NCBI GenBank assembly: GCA_963724975.1
Contig: CAVRXB010000008.1
Span: 372,001 to 436,000, forward strand
Length of the DNA stretch: 64,000 bases
Reading direction: 5' to 3'
From: CAIWHR01 sp963724975
Lineage (GTDB): Bacteria; Pseudomonadota; Gammaproteobacteria; Burkholderiales; Casimicrobiaceae
The notes beneath the pieces were generated by a model that worked only from the letters and a program-made list of their open reading frames with translations, searched no databases and was not told the origin of the DNA. This document shows positions 35,194-44,767 of the stretch, one piece after another. Position 1 is the first letter of the stretch; every line of letters starts with the position of its first letter. Both the position numbers and the translations under genes were made by a program.

Positions 35194-37500
35194 TCAGTCG
35201 GCGGCCGCCTGCATCGGGCTGTTGCGCTCGCGCCCCGTGCCGGCCTGGACCACGGCGAACGCGCTCATGTTGACGATGCGGCGCACCGTCGCCGTCGGCG
35301 TCAGGATGTGCGCCGGCCGTGCGCTGCCGAGCAGCATCGGGCCGACCGTGATGCCTTCGCCGGACACGGTGCGCAGCAGGTTGTACGAGATGTTCGCCGC
35401 GTCGAGGTTCGGCATGATCAGCACGTTCGCGTCGCCGGTGAGCCGCGATCCGGGGAACTCGCGCTCGCGGATGGCAGTATTGAGCGCCGAGTCGCCATGC
35501 ATCTCGCCGTCGCACTCCAGGTCGGGCGCAAGTTGCTCAAGAAGCTCGCGCGCCGCGCGCATCTTGCGCGCCGAAGCGGTCGGATTGCTGCCGAAGTTCG
35601 AGTGCGACAGCAGCGCGACCTTCGGCGTGAGTCCGAACCGCCGCACTTCGTCGGCCGCCATCAGCGTCATCTCGGCGAGCTGCTCGGGTGTGGGCTCCTG
35701 GTTGACGTACGTATCGCAGATGAACAGCGTGCGCTGCGGCAGGATCAGCATGTTCATCGCTGCGTAGATCGAGCGGCCGGGGGCGCGCCCGATCGCGTTC
35801 TGGATGTTGGCGAGATGGCGCTGGTACTGGCCGACTGTGCCGCAGATCATCGCGTCGGCGGCTCCCATACGGATCAGCATCGCGGCGATCAGCGTCGGTC
35901 GCCGCCGCATGTCGAGCTTCGCGACATCGGGACTTACGCCCTCGCGCGCGGCGAGCTTGTGATAAGCGGCCGAGTACTCGAGGTGGCGAGGGTCGTCGTC
36001 AGGATTGATCAGTTCGACGTCCTTGCCGGGCGAAAGCCTCAAGCCGAGCTTGGCGATGCGACGCGCGACGATCTCGGGACGGCCGATGACGATCGGCTTC
36101 GCGAGTCCTTCGTCGAGCATCACCTGAACGGCGCGCAGCACGCGCTCGTCCTCGCCCTCCGCGTAGACGAGACGTTTCGGCGCGCGCTTGGCCACCTCGA
36201 ACACCGGCTGCATGATGATGCCGGAGTGGTAGACGTACTGCGCGAGCGATCGGCGATACGCATCGAGGTCGGCGATCGGACGTGTCGCGACGCCGGACTC
36301 GGTCGCCGCCTTCGCGACCGCGAACGGCACGTTGACGATCAGCCGCGGATCGAGCGGCTTCGGAATGAGGTAATCGGGGCCGAACGTGAGGTCCTCCCCC
36401 GGGTACGCGGCGGCGACGATCTCCGAAGGCTCCGCGTGCGCGAGATCTGCCAGCGCACGTACGCATGCGAGCTTCATCTGCTCGTTGATCGTCGTTGCGC
36501 CGACGTCGAGCGCGCCGCGGAACATGAACGGAAAGCACAGCACGTTGTTGACCTGGTTCGGATAGTCCGAGCGCCCGGTCGCGATGATCGAGTCCGGACG
36601 CACCGCCTTCGCTTCCTCGGGCATGATCTCCGGCGTCGGGTTGGCGAGCGCGAGTATCAGCGGCTGCTTCGCCATCGTCTTGACCATCTCCGGCTTCAGC
36701 ACGCCGGCGGTGGACAGTCCGAGAAAGATGTCGGCGCCGTTGCAGGCGTCGGCCAGCGTGCGCGCGGAGCCTCGCGTCGCGTAGCGCGCCTTGCTCGGGT
36801 CGATCGACTCGCGGCGCCCTTCGTGCACGACGCCCTTGCTGTCCAGCATGATCACGTTCTCGCGCTTCATGCCGAGCCCGGTCAGCAGGTCGAGGCACGC
36901 GATCGCGGCGGCGCCTGCGCCCGAGCAGACGAGCTTCACGCTGCCGATGTCCTTGCCCACGACCTTCAAGCCGTTCAGCACCGCGGCGGCGGTGACGATC
37001 GCCGTGCCGTGCTGGTCGTCGTGGAACACCGGAATCTTCAGGCGCTCGCGAAGCTTCTTCTCGATGTAGAAGCACTCAGGCGCCTTGATGTCCTCCAGAT
37101 TGATGCCGCCGAACGTCGGCTCGAGCATCGCGACGGCGTCGACGATCTTGTCCGGATCGCTTTCGCCGAGCTCGATGTCGAACACGTCGATGCCGGCGAA
37201 CTTCTTGAAAAGGCATGCCTTGCCTTCCATCACTGGCTTGCCGGCAAGCGCGCCAATGTTGCCGAGCCCGAGCACGGCGGTGCCGTTGGTTACCACGGCG
37301 ACGAGATTCCCGCGCGCGGTGAGGTTCAGTGCATCGGCGGGATTGGCGGCGATGGCTTCGCACGCCGCAGCGACGCCCGGCGAGTACGCGAGCGAAAGGT
37401 CGCGCTGGCTCACCATCGCCTTCGTCGGCTGGACCGAGATCTTGCCGGGGCGCGGCTGCCGGTGATATTCGAGCGCTGCATTGCGCAGTTGCTCGTCCAT
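35194..37500 (-). CDS. maeB: NADP-dependent malic enzyme with C-terminal phosphotransacetylase-like domain
   Basis: A 768-residue MaeB with AAGGAGGATCC before the ATG. The N-terminal malic domain has SLAYSPGVAAACEAI and the NAD(P)-binding part has VCSGAGAAAIACLDLL; the last 320 residues are a phosphate acetyl/butyryl transferase-like domain (YAEGEDERVLRAVQVMLDEG, GDANVLIMPNLDAANISYNLL). It decarboxylates malate to pyruvate with NADPH formation in the cytoplasm. The C-terminal domain is usually regulatory, binding acetyl-CoA, rather than catalytic. The length is normal for the family. Confidence 0.95.
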   Translation of the reverse strand: MDEQLRNAALEYHRQPRPGKISVQPTKAMVSQRDLSLAYSPGVAAACEAIAANPADALNLTARGNLVAVVTNGTAVLGLGNIGALAGKPVMEGKACLFKKFAGIDVFDIELGESDPDKIVDAVAMLEPTFGGINLEDIKAPECFYIEKKLRERLKIPVFHDDQHGTAIVTAAAVLNGLKVVGKDIGSVKLVCSGAGAAAIACLDLLTGLGMKRENVIMLDSKGVVHEGRRESIDPSKARYATRGSARTLADACNGADIFLGLSTAGVLKPEMVKTMAKQPLILALANPTPEIMPEEAKAVRPDSIIATGRSDYPNQVNNVLCFPFMFRGALDVGATTINEQMKLACVRALADLAHAEPSEIVAAAYPGEDLTFGPDYLIPKPLDPRLIVNVPFAVAKAATESGVATRPIADLDAYRRSLAQYVYHSGIIMQPVFEVAKRAPKRLVYAEGEDERVLRAVQVMLDEGLAKPIVIGRPEIVARRIAKLGLRLSPGKDVELINPDDDPRHLEYSAAYHKLAAREGVSPDVAKLDMRRRPTLIAAMLIRMGAADAMICGTVGQYQRHLANIQNAIGRAPGRSIYAAMNMLILPQRTLFICDTYVNQEPTPEQLAEMTLMAADEVRRFGLTPKVALLSHSNFGSNPTASARKMRAARELLEQLAPDLECDGEMHGDSALNTAIREREFPGSRLTGDANVLIMPNLDAANISYNLLRTVSGEGITVGPMLLGSARPAHILTPTATVRRIVNMSAFAVVQAGTGRERNSPMQAAAD

Positions 37501-37679
37501 GGATCCTCCTTGTTGTCGTCGGCGGTCGAGCCGCCGTTACCCAATAGGATGGACCCGCGGCGCGCCGCGGTCGAGGGCCGCGACGCCGGCGCGCGTCGCT
37601 ACTTGGTCGAGTTGCGAAAGGCCCGATCCTGGCGAAACCAAGACGGCAGCGCTGCGCGGCCCGAGCCGGGGCCTGAGAG

Positions 37680-39566
37680 CTACTCTGGAAGGCTTGCGCG
37701 CCTCAGCCCTGCGTAGAAAGTCGACTCGGCTTGCGATGCCAGAACAGGGAAGGCCGATTCGACTGGCTGCCGCCCCTTCCTGATCGTGCCGATGGTGGCG
37801 TTTGGCTCGGCCTTGAGCAGTGCCACGACCGTATGCGCAGCCTTCTCGGCTTCGCCGCTGCTTCCGTACACCGAGGCAAGCACCTCGAGCGCCGCCGCAT
37901 CGCCGCCCAACGCGTACCACGACTCGCAGGCCTTCGGCGCGTCTTCCAGTTGTGAAGCGTAGACACGGGCCAAACACTGCAATCGCATGAAGTCGGCTAG
38001 GCCGCGTTTCTCGTAGATAAGGGTGGCCTCGTCCAGAGGCAGAATCGCGTCCCGCGCCCGCCCCGCAGCGATCAGCAGGTCCATGCGCTCGCTCACGGCC
38101 CAGGCGTTTGCGGGGTTTAGGCGGACTGCTTTGTCAGCGCTCGCGAATGCGGCATCCAGCTGGCCCATCGCGGCGAGTGCACTTGCCCTCATGGTCCAGG
38201 ACGCGGCGCATTCGGGATCGGCCGTGACCGCAGCAAGCGTTAGTCGATCGATTTCGCGCACTATTTCGGCGCGCTCGCGTTCGTCCGATGACGACCTGCG
38301 ACGGAAAGCAAGTAGTTCGGCGCGTCCAACCAGCGCAGGGACGAACCGCGCATTGACGACGAGTGCCTGCTTCAGAAATTCATCGGCTCGGTTGATCGAA
38401 CCGGCGCTGCGTGCACTCGCCTCGGCGAACGCGAGTAGGCTGTAGTCCATTGCATCCGGCTTCTTCGGCGGCGCCTTCGCCAGACGCGAGATCTCAAGCT
38501 CGACAATCTTGTCCCTGAGCGCCGGCGTGATGCGCTTTGCGGCGATGTCCAGCGACGCATTCGCCATGTGCTGGGGAACCTCGAAGCTGTCGCCCCACAC
38601 GACCGTGTTCGACGCCGTATCGAGAAGCCGAGCTTCGATCCGGCGCGTCGAACCCGACTGCGTTACTTCGCCAACAAGGGCATAGCGTGCCTTGAGTTCG
38701 CTGCGTACGCGTCGCAGGTCCCAGCGTGCGTCCGGCATCGCTTCGACCGCCAGGCCCTTGACGCTGAGCATGTTGCTCTCGGGACTCAGCCCCAGGAGGA
38801 GACGCCGTTGCATGCCCGAGGCCAGTTCGCGCGTCGCCGGATCGGATGAGTCCGAACGAAACGGCAGGACGGTCACCGAAAGCTTGTCGAGGTCCTCCTG
38901 CTCCGCTGGTTGCACCGACCACCATGCGAGAGAGGCGGCGACCGCCAGCGATGCAGCAAGCGCGGGAACCCAGACCCAGCGGGGCAACGTGGCCGCTTGG
39001 CGCAGCCGCGCACGCAAGCGGGCAATTGCTGAGCTCGATCCCGGTAGCACCTCGAAGACGCGGACGGGTCGGCTGATATTCTTGACGCGCTGAATTCCGC
39101 AGTCGACAAAATCGACACCGAGGTCTTCCTGAATCTGCTCCTTGAGTGCTTGGGAGATGCAGATGCCCCCAGGGGGAGCAAGAGTCTCGAGGCGCAGGGC
39201 AAGGTTAACGCCTCCACCGGCGATATCTTGTTCGTCGATTAGGATGTCGGCGACGTTGATTCCGATCCGGAACCGGATCTGGTCGCGGGAGTGAACCGGG
39301 CGGTTTCGCTCCTCGGCTTGCCGCTGGATCTCGACCGCGCAACGAAGCGCTGCAGTCGCGCTGGGAAACTCCGCGAGGATGCCATCGCCGGTGCGCTTGA
39401 TGACGCGGCCAGCGTGCGAAGCGATCGAGGGTTCAACCGCTTCCCCGAAGACTCTGACCACCCGGATGTGAGTCCCGTTTTCGTCCTGGTCCATGAGCCG
39501 GGAATAGCCGGCGACATCGGCGAACAGGACTGCAGCCAAGCGGCGGTTCGGCGATTCGGTAGCCAT
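37680..39566 (-). CDS. Class III nucleotide cyclase-domain protein with TPR region
   Basis: I start at the ATG at 39566, preceded by GAGGAGGGGAACC; an upstream ATG at 39590 codes for that box itself. The 628-residue protein has a class III cyclase domain (LFADVAGYSRLMDQDENGT with a metal-binding Asp, then RTGDGILAEFPSATAAL). A membrane span (WVPALAASLAVAASLAWW) lies about residue 205, followed by a segment resembling the SVTVLPF domain, then tetratricopeptide-type helices to the end. Such proteins may make cAMP or act as sensors; whether the cyclase is active cannot be told. It is transcribed alone. Confidence 0.82.
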   Translation of the reverse strand: MATESPNRRLAAVLFADVAGYSRLMDQDENGTHIRVVRVFGEAVEPSIASHAGRVIKRTGDGILAEFPSATAALRCAVEIQRQAEERNRPVHSRDQIRFRIGINVADILIDEQDIAGGGVNLALRLETLAPPGGICISQALKEQIQEDLGVDFVDCGIQRVKNISRPVRVFEVLPGSSSAIARLRARLRQAATLPRWVWVPALAASLAVAASLAWWSVQPAEQEDLDKLSVTVLPFRSDSSDPATRELASGMQRRLLLGLSPESNMLSVKGLAVEAMPDARWDLRRVRSELKARYALVGEVTQSGSTRRIEARLLDTASNTVVWGDSFEVPQHMANASLDIAAKRITPALRDKIVELEISRLAKAPPKKPDAMDYSLLAFAEASARSAGSINRADEFLKQALVVNARFVPALVGRAELLAFRRRSSSDERERAEIVREIDRLTLAAVTADPECAASWTMRASALAAMGQLDAAFASADKAVRLNPANAWAVSERMDLLIAAGRARDAILPLDEATLIYEKRGLADFMRLQCLARVYASQLEDAPKACESWYALGGDAAALEVLASVYGSSGEAEKAAHTVVALLKAEPNATIGTIRKGRQPVESAFPVLASQAESTFYAGLRRASLPE

Positions 39567-39850
39567 GAGGTTCCCCTCCTCGGTAGGCATACTCGCTCAA
39601 GCCCGAGAGTAGGGGACTAGGTTGCGAGGAAAGGCCGCACAGGTTGACAGAACGTCATTGGCTGCGACGAGACGCGCCGAAGAGACGCGGGGCCTTGCGA
39701 CCCGAAGTCCTGCGTCGCCGAAAGCGCCGAGATCAGGCGGAAATCGGATGTCCGCTCTTGGCCGAACTCAGCCCGTCAAGATCAGAGTTCATCTTCCACT
39801 GCCTGCGAAATCAAATCGCGGCTAGGACACCTAAAGTCGCTGCCGGATTG

Positions 39851-40510
39851 CTATCGCTTTCGCGCCAGCATCACGCCATCGCCGACGCTTAGCAGGCAGG
39901 CTTCGACTCGCGGGTCATCACGGATCTTCATGTTGAGCGCGCGCAGCGCCTTGGTGTCGTCGGTCGTGTTCGACGGATCCGCCACCGCACCACCCCAGAG
40001 GACGTTGTCGATTGCGATCATCCCGCCGCGACGCAGCAGCGACAGGCACGCTTCGTAGTACGCGTCGTAGCCGGTCTTGTCGGCGTCGATGAACGCGAAG
40101 TCGAAGGTGTCCGCGGTGCCATCGCGCAAAAGGAGGGCGAGCGTCTCTTGTGCGGGCCCGAGCCTCAATTCGATCCGGTCCGCGAGCCCGGCCAGAGCCC
40201 AGTATCGGCGTGCAATCGCGGTCCATTCTTCGTTCACATCGCAGCAGATGAGGCGCCCGTCCGGCGGCAATGCGCTCGCGACGCACAATGCGCTGTAGCC
40301 GGTAAACGTGCCGATCTCGATCGCCTTGCGCGCGCCGACGAGGCGGGCGAGGAACGCCAAGAGCACACCTTGATCCGCGCCGATCTGCATGCCGCCTTGC
40401 GGAATTCGCGCGGTCTCGGCGCGGAGACTTTGCAGGACCGGAGATTCCTTTGCTACGACCGTGCGCAGGTAATCGTCGACGGATTCGGGAAGAAATGAAC
40501 GATTGGCCAT
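39851..40510 (-). CDS. SAM-dependent O-methyltransferase (class I)
   Basis: A 219-residue protein of the caffeoyl-CoA O-methyltransferase-like family. Motif I is AIEIGTFTGYSALCVASAL, the acidic loop CCDVNEEWTAIARRYW follows, and the metal/substrate region is AFIDADKTGYDAYYEACLSLLRRGGMIAIDNVLW, with landmarks quoted only in part. It methylates catechol-like hydroxyls in the presence of a divalent metal. No biosynthetic genes are adjacent, so the substrate is unknown. It is divergent from the Nudix gene, with about 100 bases between starts. Confidence 0.88.
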   Translation of the reverse strand: MANRSFLPESVDDYLRTVVAKESPVLQSLRAETARIPQGGMQIGADQGVLLAFLARLVGARKAIEIGTFTGYSALCVASALPPDGRLICCDVNEEWTAIARRYWALAGLADRIELRLGPAQETLALLLRDGTADTFDFAFIDADKTGYDAYYEACLSLLRRGGMIAIDNVLWGGAVADPSNTTDDTKALRALNMKIRDDPRVEACLLSVGDGVMLARKR

Positions 40511-40606
40511 GCTCGCGAATCCTGTTCAAGCAATTGAAGGGCAGGGCGGAGATCGTAACCGGGCCGCACGTCAATGGAAAGTCCCGCTTCTGCGATAATT
40601 GTCGCC

Positions 40607-41200
40607 ATGGCCGTTTCAAAGCCTTCGCCGATGACGTTCTGCAGCAACTGCGGCTCGTCAGCAATCGTGCAACGCGTCCCCGACGGCGACAACATGCCAC
40701 GATTCGTGTGCGGCGACTGCGGGACGATTCACTACCAGAATCCCAAAATCGTGGTGGGATGCCTGCCCGAGTACGAGAAAGACGTGCTGCTCTGCCGGCG
40801 CTCGATCGAGCCGCGTCGCGGGCTGTGGACGCTGCCGGCAGGCTTTCTCGAAAACGGCGAGACGATTGTTGCGGGCGCCGTTCGCGAGACGCTGGAGGAA
40901 GCGAGCGCGCGGGTCGAGGTTGGCGAGCTCTACACAATGATCAGCCTGCCCCAGATCAACCAGGTCTACGTGATGTTCCGCGCGCGGCTGCTCGACCTCG
41001 ACTTCGGTCCCGGCCCCGAAAGCCTGGAAGTGCGCTTGTTTGCCGAAGACGAAGTGCCCTGGGAAGAGATGGCGTTTCGCACCATCACGCGCACGCTGCG
41101 GAACTACTTCCTCGATCGAAGGTATGGGGCGTTCCCGGTTCATGTCAGCGCGCTGACGCGGCGTGTCCCCCTGCGGCCCGAGCTGTCGGGCGCCGGCTGA
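40607..41200 (+). CDS. Nudix hydrolase with N-terminal zinc ribbon
   Basis: Cytoplasmic, about 197 residues. Cys pairs CSNCGS and CGDCG form a short zinc ribbon (about residues 12-38), and the Nudix box is GFLENGETIVAGAVRETLEE followed by A. The build resembles NudC/YfcD-like pyrophosphatases acting on nucleotide-linked molecules. Start codons at 40574, 40607 and 40631 are all in frame; none has a good ribosome binding site. An extended -10-like TGCGATAAT (40591-40599) sits just before 40607 and may mean a short or absent leader. Confidence 0.85.
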   Translation: MAVSKPSPMTFCSNCGSSAIVQRVPDGDNMPRFVCGDCGTIHYQNPKIVVGCLPEYEKDVLLCRRSIEPRRGLWTLPAGFLENGETIVAGAVRETLEEASARVEVGELYTMISLPQINQVYVMFRARLLDLDFGPGPESLEVRLFAEDEVPWEEMAFRTITRTLRNYFLDRRYGAFPVHVSALTRRVPLRPELSGAG

Positions 41201-41287
41201 ATCCTGTTCGTAATCAGAGCTCCGCGGAATCTTGTAAACTCCGCGTGACCGGCATCCGGCACGCACCGCATCCCTTCGGAGGAAACG

Positions 41288-42262
41288 ATGCACATCTGGC
41301 CCAACCCCAAAGCGTGGCTTTTCGCGATTGGCAGCGCAGTCGCCTTTTCAGCTCCCGCGATTGCGCAGCAACAGAACCGCATTTCGATCACGACCGGCGG
41401 CACCGGCGGCGTTTACTACCCGCTTGGCGGCGGCATGGCCAACGTCCTCTCGAAATCAGTGCCGGGCTTGTCGGCGACGGCGGAGGTTACGGGCGGTTCG
41501 GTCGACAACCTGAAGCTTCTTGGTGCAGGCAAATCCGAGGTTGGATTCTCGATGGTCGATGCGTCGTGGGATGCATTCAACGGCACCGACAAATTCAAGG
41601 ACAACAAAGTCGACGTTCGGACGCTGATGGTGCTCTACCCGAACAAGACGCAGATCGTCACTCTCGACGGTTCTGGAATCAGCAAGCTCGCGGATTTAAA
41701 AGGCAAGCGTGTATCGACCGGCGCGCCAGGCAGCGGTGTCGAAGTCATGGCCTTGCGCGTGCTGGAGGCAACCGGGATCGACCCGAAAAAGGACATGAAA
41801 CAAGAGCGGTTGAGCGCCGCCGAATCGGCCAATGCAATCAAGGATCGCAAGATCGACGCATTCTTCTGGGTGGGCGGCGTCCCGACAGCGGCAATTACCG
41901 ATCTCGCCGCCACGCCGGGGATCAAGATCAGGCTCATCGACCATGCCGAGGTCGTCGACGCGATGAACAAGAAGTACGGTCCGCTCTACGTCAAAGGCGT
42001 CATCCCGGCCGGCTCGTACAGCGGCCAGGACAAGCCCAACGCAAATATCGACGTCTGGAACATCCTCGTCGCGAGCGACAAGATGAGCGACAAGCTCGCC
42101 TACGACATCGTGAAGACGTTGTTCGAGAAAAAACCGGATCTCGTCGCCGTGCACCAGGAGGCGCAGAACATCGATCTCAAGAACCAGGCGGTCGGCTCGC
42201 CGATTCCGTTCCATCCTGGCGCCAAGAAGTATCTGGAAGAGCAGGGCGTTAAAGTAAAATGA
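41288..42262 (+). CDS. TAXI-family TRAP transporter solute-binding protein
   Basis: A 324-residue exported protein starting after TCGGAGGAAACG, with a signal peptide ending AIAQQQ. The mature N-terminus is the TAXI hallmark ISITTGGTGGVYYPLGGGMANVLSK. It goes on with GKRVSTGAPGSGVEVMALRVL and DAFFWVGGVPTAAITDLA. Members bind dicarboxylates, glutamate or other organic acids in the periplasm and deliver them to the fused permease that follows 75 bases downstream. The ligand cannot be predicted from sequence. Confidence 0.92.
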   Translation: MHIWPNPKAWLFAIGSAVAFSAPAIAQQQNRISITTGGTGGVYYPLGGGMANVLSKSVPGLSATAEVTGGSVDNLKLLGAGKSEVGFSMVDASWDAFNGTDKFKDNKVDVRTLMVLYPNKTQIVTLDGSGISKLADLKGKRVSTGAPGSGVEVMALRVLEATGIDPKKDMKQERLSAAESANAIKDRKIDAFFWVGGVPTAAITDLAATPGIKIRLIDHAEVVDAMNKKYGPLYVKGVIPAGSYSGQDKPNANIDVWNILVASDKMSDKLAYDIVKTLFEKKPDLVAVHQEAQNIDLKNQAVGSPIPFHPGAKKYLEEQGVKVK

Positions 42263-42337
42263 TCGTCGTCAAATGAGTGTCGTCAAATGAGTGTCAGGTG
42301 AACGCGGCCGACGTGGCGCGTTACCGGCAACTGGCTC

Positions 42338-44314
42338 ATGGCGCCTGAGACCGACCGTCCGACAAGTTCGCAGCCGGACGCGGTCGTTACCGAAGACCGC
42401 CTTTCGAAGGCGGTCGAGTTCATCGAGGAAGAGGAGGGCGCCACCAGCCGGTACGGCGGCTGGCTCGCCCGGATGACGACAACGCTGCTCGTCGGCATGT
42501 CGCTGTTCCATCTCTACGCGGCCGTCGATATCGTACCGGCGCAGATCCTGCGGCCGGTTCACGTCGGATGGATGCTGCTGCTCGTATTCCTGCTTTTCCC
42601 TGTCGCCAAGCGCTTTCGCAACCGCCTCATGTGGTGGGATGCCGTGCTGGCGCTGGCCGGTGTTTCAACGATCGTCTATCTGCTCGCCGGCGGCGACGAC
42701 TTCTGGGACCGCAACACGCTGCCGGATCGCTATGACATCTTTTTCGGCGCGATGTTCGTCCTCCTGGTCCTGGAAGCCGTGCGCCGGACATCGGGCACGA
42801 TCATGCTGGTCGTGATCTCGCTCTTCCTCGCGTATGCATTTGCGGGTCCGTGGTTGCCAGGGCAGTGGACGCACCGCGGCTACGACGTTGCGAGCATGAG
42901 CGGTTTCCTCTACCAGACGCTCGAAGGCATCTTCGGCACCGCGGTCGATGTTTCGTCGTCGCTCATCATCCTGTTCACGATTTACGGCGCTTTCCTGCAG
43001 CAGGCAGGCGCAGGAAAATTCTTCCTCGACTGGAGTTTCGCCGCGATGGGCGGGAAGCGCACCGGTGCTGGCCGCACGGTGGTGCTCGCATCGTTCCTGC
43101 TGGGCGGCCCGTCGGGATCGGGCGTTGCCACCACCGTAACGATCGGTTCCGTCGCGTATCCGATGCTGGCGCGAGCCGGTTACGGCAAGGACGCCGCCGG
43201 CGGGCTCCTCGCGGCAGGGGGCCTGGGAGCAATCATCTCCCCGCCGGTGCTGGGAGCGGCCGCTTTCCTGATCGCCGAATTCCTGAAGATCAGCTATCTC
43301 GATGTCCTGCTGATGGCGACGGTGCCGACGATCCTCTACTACCTGTCGCTGTTCCTGATGGTCGAGCTCGATGCGCGCAAGTTCGGCATGCGAAGTGTTG
43401 CCACGCCCGCCCACGAAAAGCTCGGCGCGCTCACCAGGAAATACTGGTACCACTTCCTTTCGCTGATTGCGATCATCGCGTTCATGGTCGCGGGCTTTTC
43501 GCCGGTGTTGTCGGTGTTCTGGGCGACGGTCGTCACCTACGCGGTATCGTTTCTGCGCCGTGACACGGCGATGCGGATCTCGAAGCTGATCCTCGCATTG
43601 AAGGACGGCTCGCAACAGATGCTGCCCGTGGCCGCGACCTGCGCGGCGGCCGGGATCATCGTCGGCGTCGTCGCCAAGACCGGGCTCGGACTCAAGTTCA
43701 GCGCCATCGTCATCGCGTACGCCGGCGGCAGCTTGCTGTTGACGGCGCTCTACACCGCGCTGATCGTCTGGATCATCGGCCTCGCGGTGCCGGTGACCGC
43801 CAGCTACATCATCTGCGCGGTGATAGCCGCACCGGCATTGATCAAACTCGGTGTGCCCGACTACGCGGCGCACATGTTCATCTTTTATTATGCGGTGTTG
43901 TCCGAGGTCTCGCCGCCGACGGCGCTGTCGCCGTTCGCCGCAGCCGCTATCACCGGCGGCGATCCGTACAAGACGACGCTGCAGTCGTGGAAATACACGC
44001 TGCCGGCATTTGTCGTACCCTTTGTATTCGTGCTCGATCCGGCGGGAATCGCGCTCCTTCTGAAGCCGCCGCAGGACGGGTCCTGGCTGCACGTGGGATG
44101 GATCTCGTTGACGGCGTGCCTCGGCATTGGCGCGCTTGCAGCGGGAACGCAGAAATGGATGCTCACCGCGTGCACGCAAGTCGAACGGATAACGCTGATC
44201 GTGTCCGGCCTGCTGCTCATCTATCCGGCGCCCGCCGCCGATTTCATCGGGCTCGCCGGTGTGACGGCTGTGACCGCATTGCAATGGATGCGGCGGCGCC
44301 ACGTGGCGGCATGA
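42338..44314 (+). CDS. TRAP transporter permease, fused small and large subunits
   Basis: A 658-residue membrane protein. The N-terminal third (about 30-210) is the DctQ-like four-span part, the rest the DctM-like part with many spans (SLIILFTIYGAFLQQAGAGKFF, GGPSGSGVATTVTIGSVAYP, GGLGAIISPPVLGAAAFLIAEF, EVSPPTALSPFAAAAITGGDP as short landmarks). The fusion is usual for TAXI systems. Uptake is driven by an ion gradient rather than ATP. It directly follows its binding protein and precedes a small DUF962 gene by 25 bases. Confidence 0.93.
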   Translation: MAPETDRPTSSQPDAVVTEDRLSKAVEFIEEEEGATSRYGGWLARMTTTLLVGMSLFHLYAAVDIVPAQILRPVHVGWMLLLVFLLFPVAKRFRNRLMWWDAVLALAGVSTIVYLLAGGDDFWDRNTLPDRYDIFFGAMFVLLVLEAVRRTSGTIMLVVISLFLAYAFAGPWLPGQWTHRGYDVASMSGFLYQTLEGIFGTAVDVSSSLIILFTIYGAFLQQAGAGKFFLDWSFAAMGGKRTGAGRTVVLASFLLGGPSGSGVATTVTIGSVAYPMLARAGYGKDAAGGLLAAGGLGAIISPPVLGAAAFLIAEFLKISYLDVLLMATVPTILYYLSLFLMVELDARKFGMRSVATPAHEKLGALTRKYWYHFLSLIAIIAFMVAGFSPVLSVFWATVVTYAVSFLRRDTAMRISKLILALKDGSQQMLPVAATCAAAGIIVGVVAKTGLGLKFSAIVIAYAGGSLLLTALYTALIVWIIGLAVPVTASYIICAVIAAPALIKLGVPDYAAHMFIFYYAVLSEVSPPTALSPFAAAAITGGDPYKTTLQSWKYTLPAFVVPFVFVLDPAGIALLLKPPQDGSWLHVGWISLTACLGIGALAAGTQKWMLTACTQVERITLIVSGLLLIYPAPAADFIGLAGVTAVTALQWMRRRHVAA

Positions 44315-44339
44315 CCGGCGCGTTGGCAACGGAGACCCT

Positions 44340-44765
44340 ATGCGCAAGCTCGAGGTTTTGCTGAACCAGTACGGCGAAACGCACCAGAACCCGGTCAACA
44401 AGGCGATTCACTGGGTCTGCGTGCCGCTCATCATGTGGAGCGCGCTGGCCGCGATGTGGATCTTGTCGCCGCTTGCGACGTGCATCTTCATCGCGCTTGC
44501 CCTCGTCTATTACGCGAGGATGTCGCTGGCGATGGCGGTTGGAATGTTCGCGATGGCGGCTTTGATGATCATTCCCGTGCCGTTGCTCGGGGAGAAGGCG
44601 CTGTGGATCGCCGCCGCCGTATTCGTGCTCGCGTGGATCGGCCAATTCGTGGGCCACGCGATCGAGGGAAGGAAGCCCAAGTTCCTGCAGGACTTGCAAT
44701 TCCTGTTGATCGGTCCTGCGTGGATCCTGCGGTTCGTCTATCGCGGCATCGGCATCCATTACTGA
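44340..44765 (+). CDS. DUF962/Mpo1-like membrane protein
   Basis: A 141-residue protein with the DUF962 signature LLNQYGETHQNPVNKAIHWVCVPLI, several membrane spans (ALAAMWILSPLATCIFIALALVYYA region, AALMIIPVPLLGE, LWIAAAVFVLAWIGQFVGH) and the end GRKPKFLQDLQFLLIGPAWIL. Yeast Mpo1 is an iron-dependent dioxygenase in 2-hydroxy fatty acid breakdown; the conserved His residues of that family (HQNPVNKAIH, GHAIEG) are present. It follows the TRAP permease closely, but the family has no known link to transport. Confidence 0.85.
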   Translation: MRKLEVLLNQYGETHQNPVNKAIHWVCVPLIMWSALAAMWILSPLATCIFIALALVYYARMSLAMAVGMFAMAALMIIPVPLLGEKALWIAAAVFVLAWIGQFVGHAIEGRKPKFLQDLQFLLIGPAWILRFVYRGIGIHY

Positions 44766-44767
44766 AA

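Noticed and set aside
35119..37716. An 865-codon plus-strand open frame opposite maeB
   Set aside because: It is antisense to a full-length conserved enzyme and has an Arg/His/Asp-rich composition typical of GC-rich antisense frames. No start signal or family was seen.
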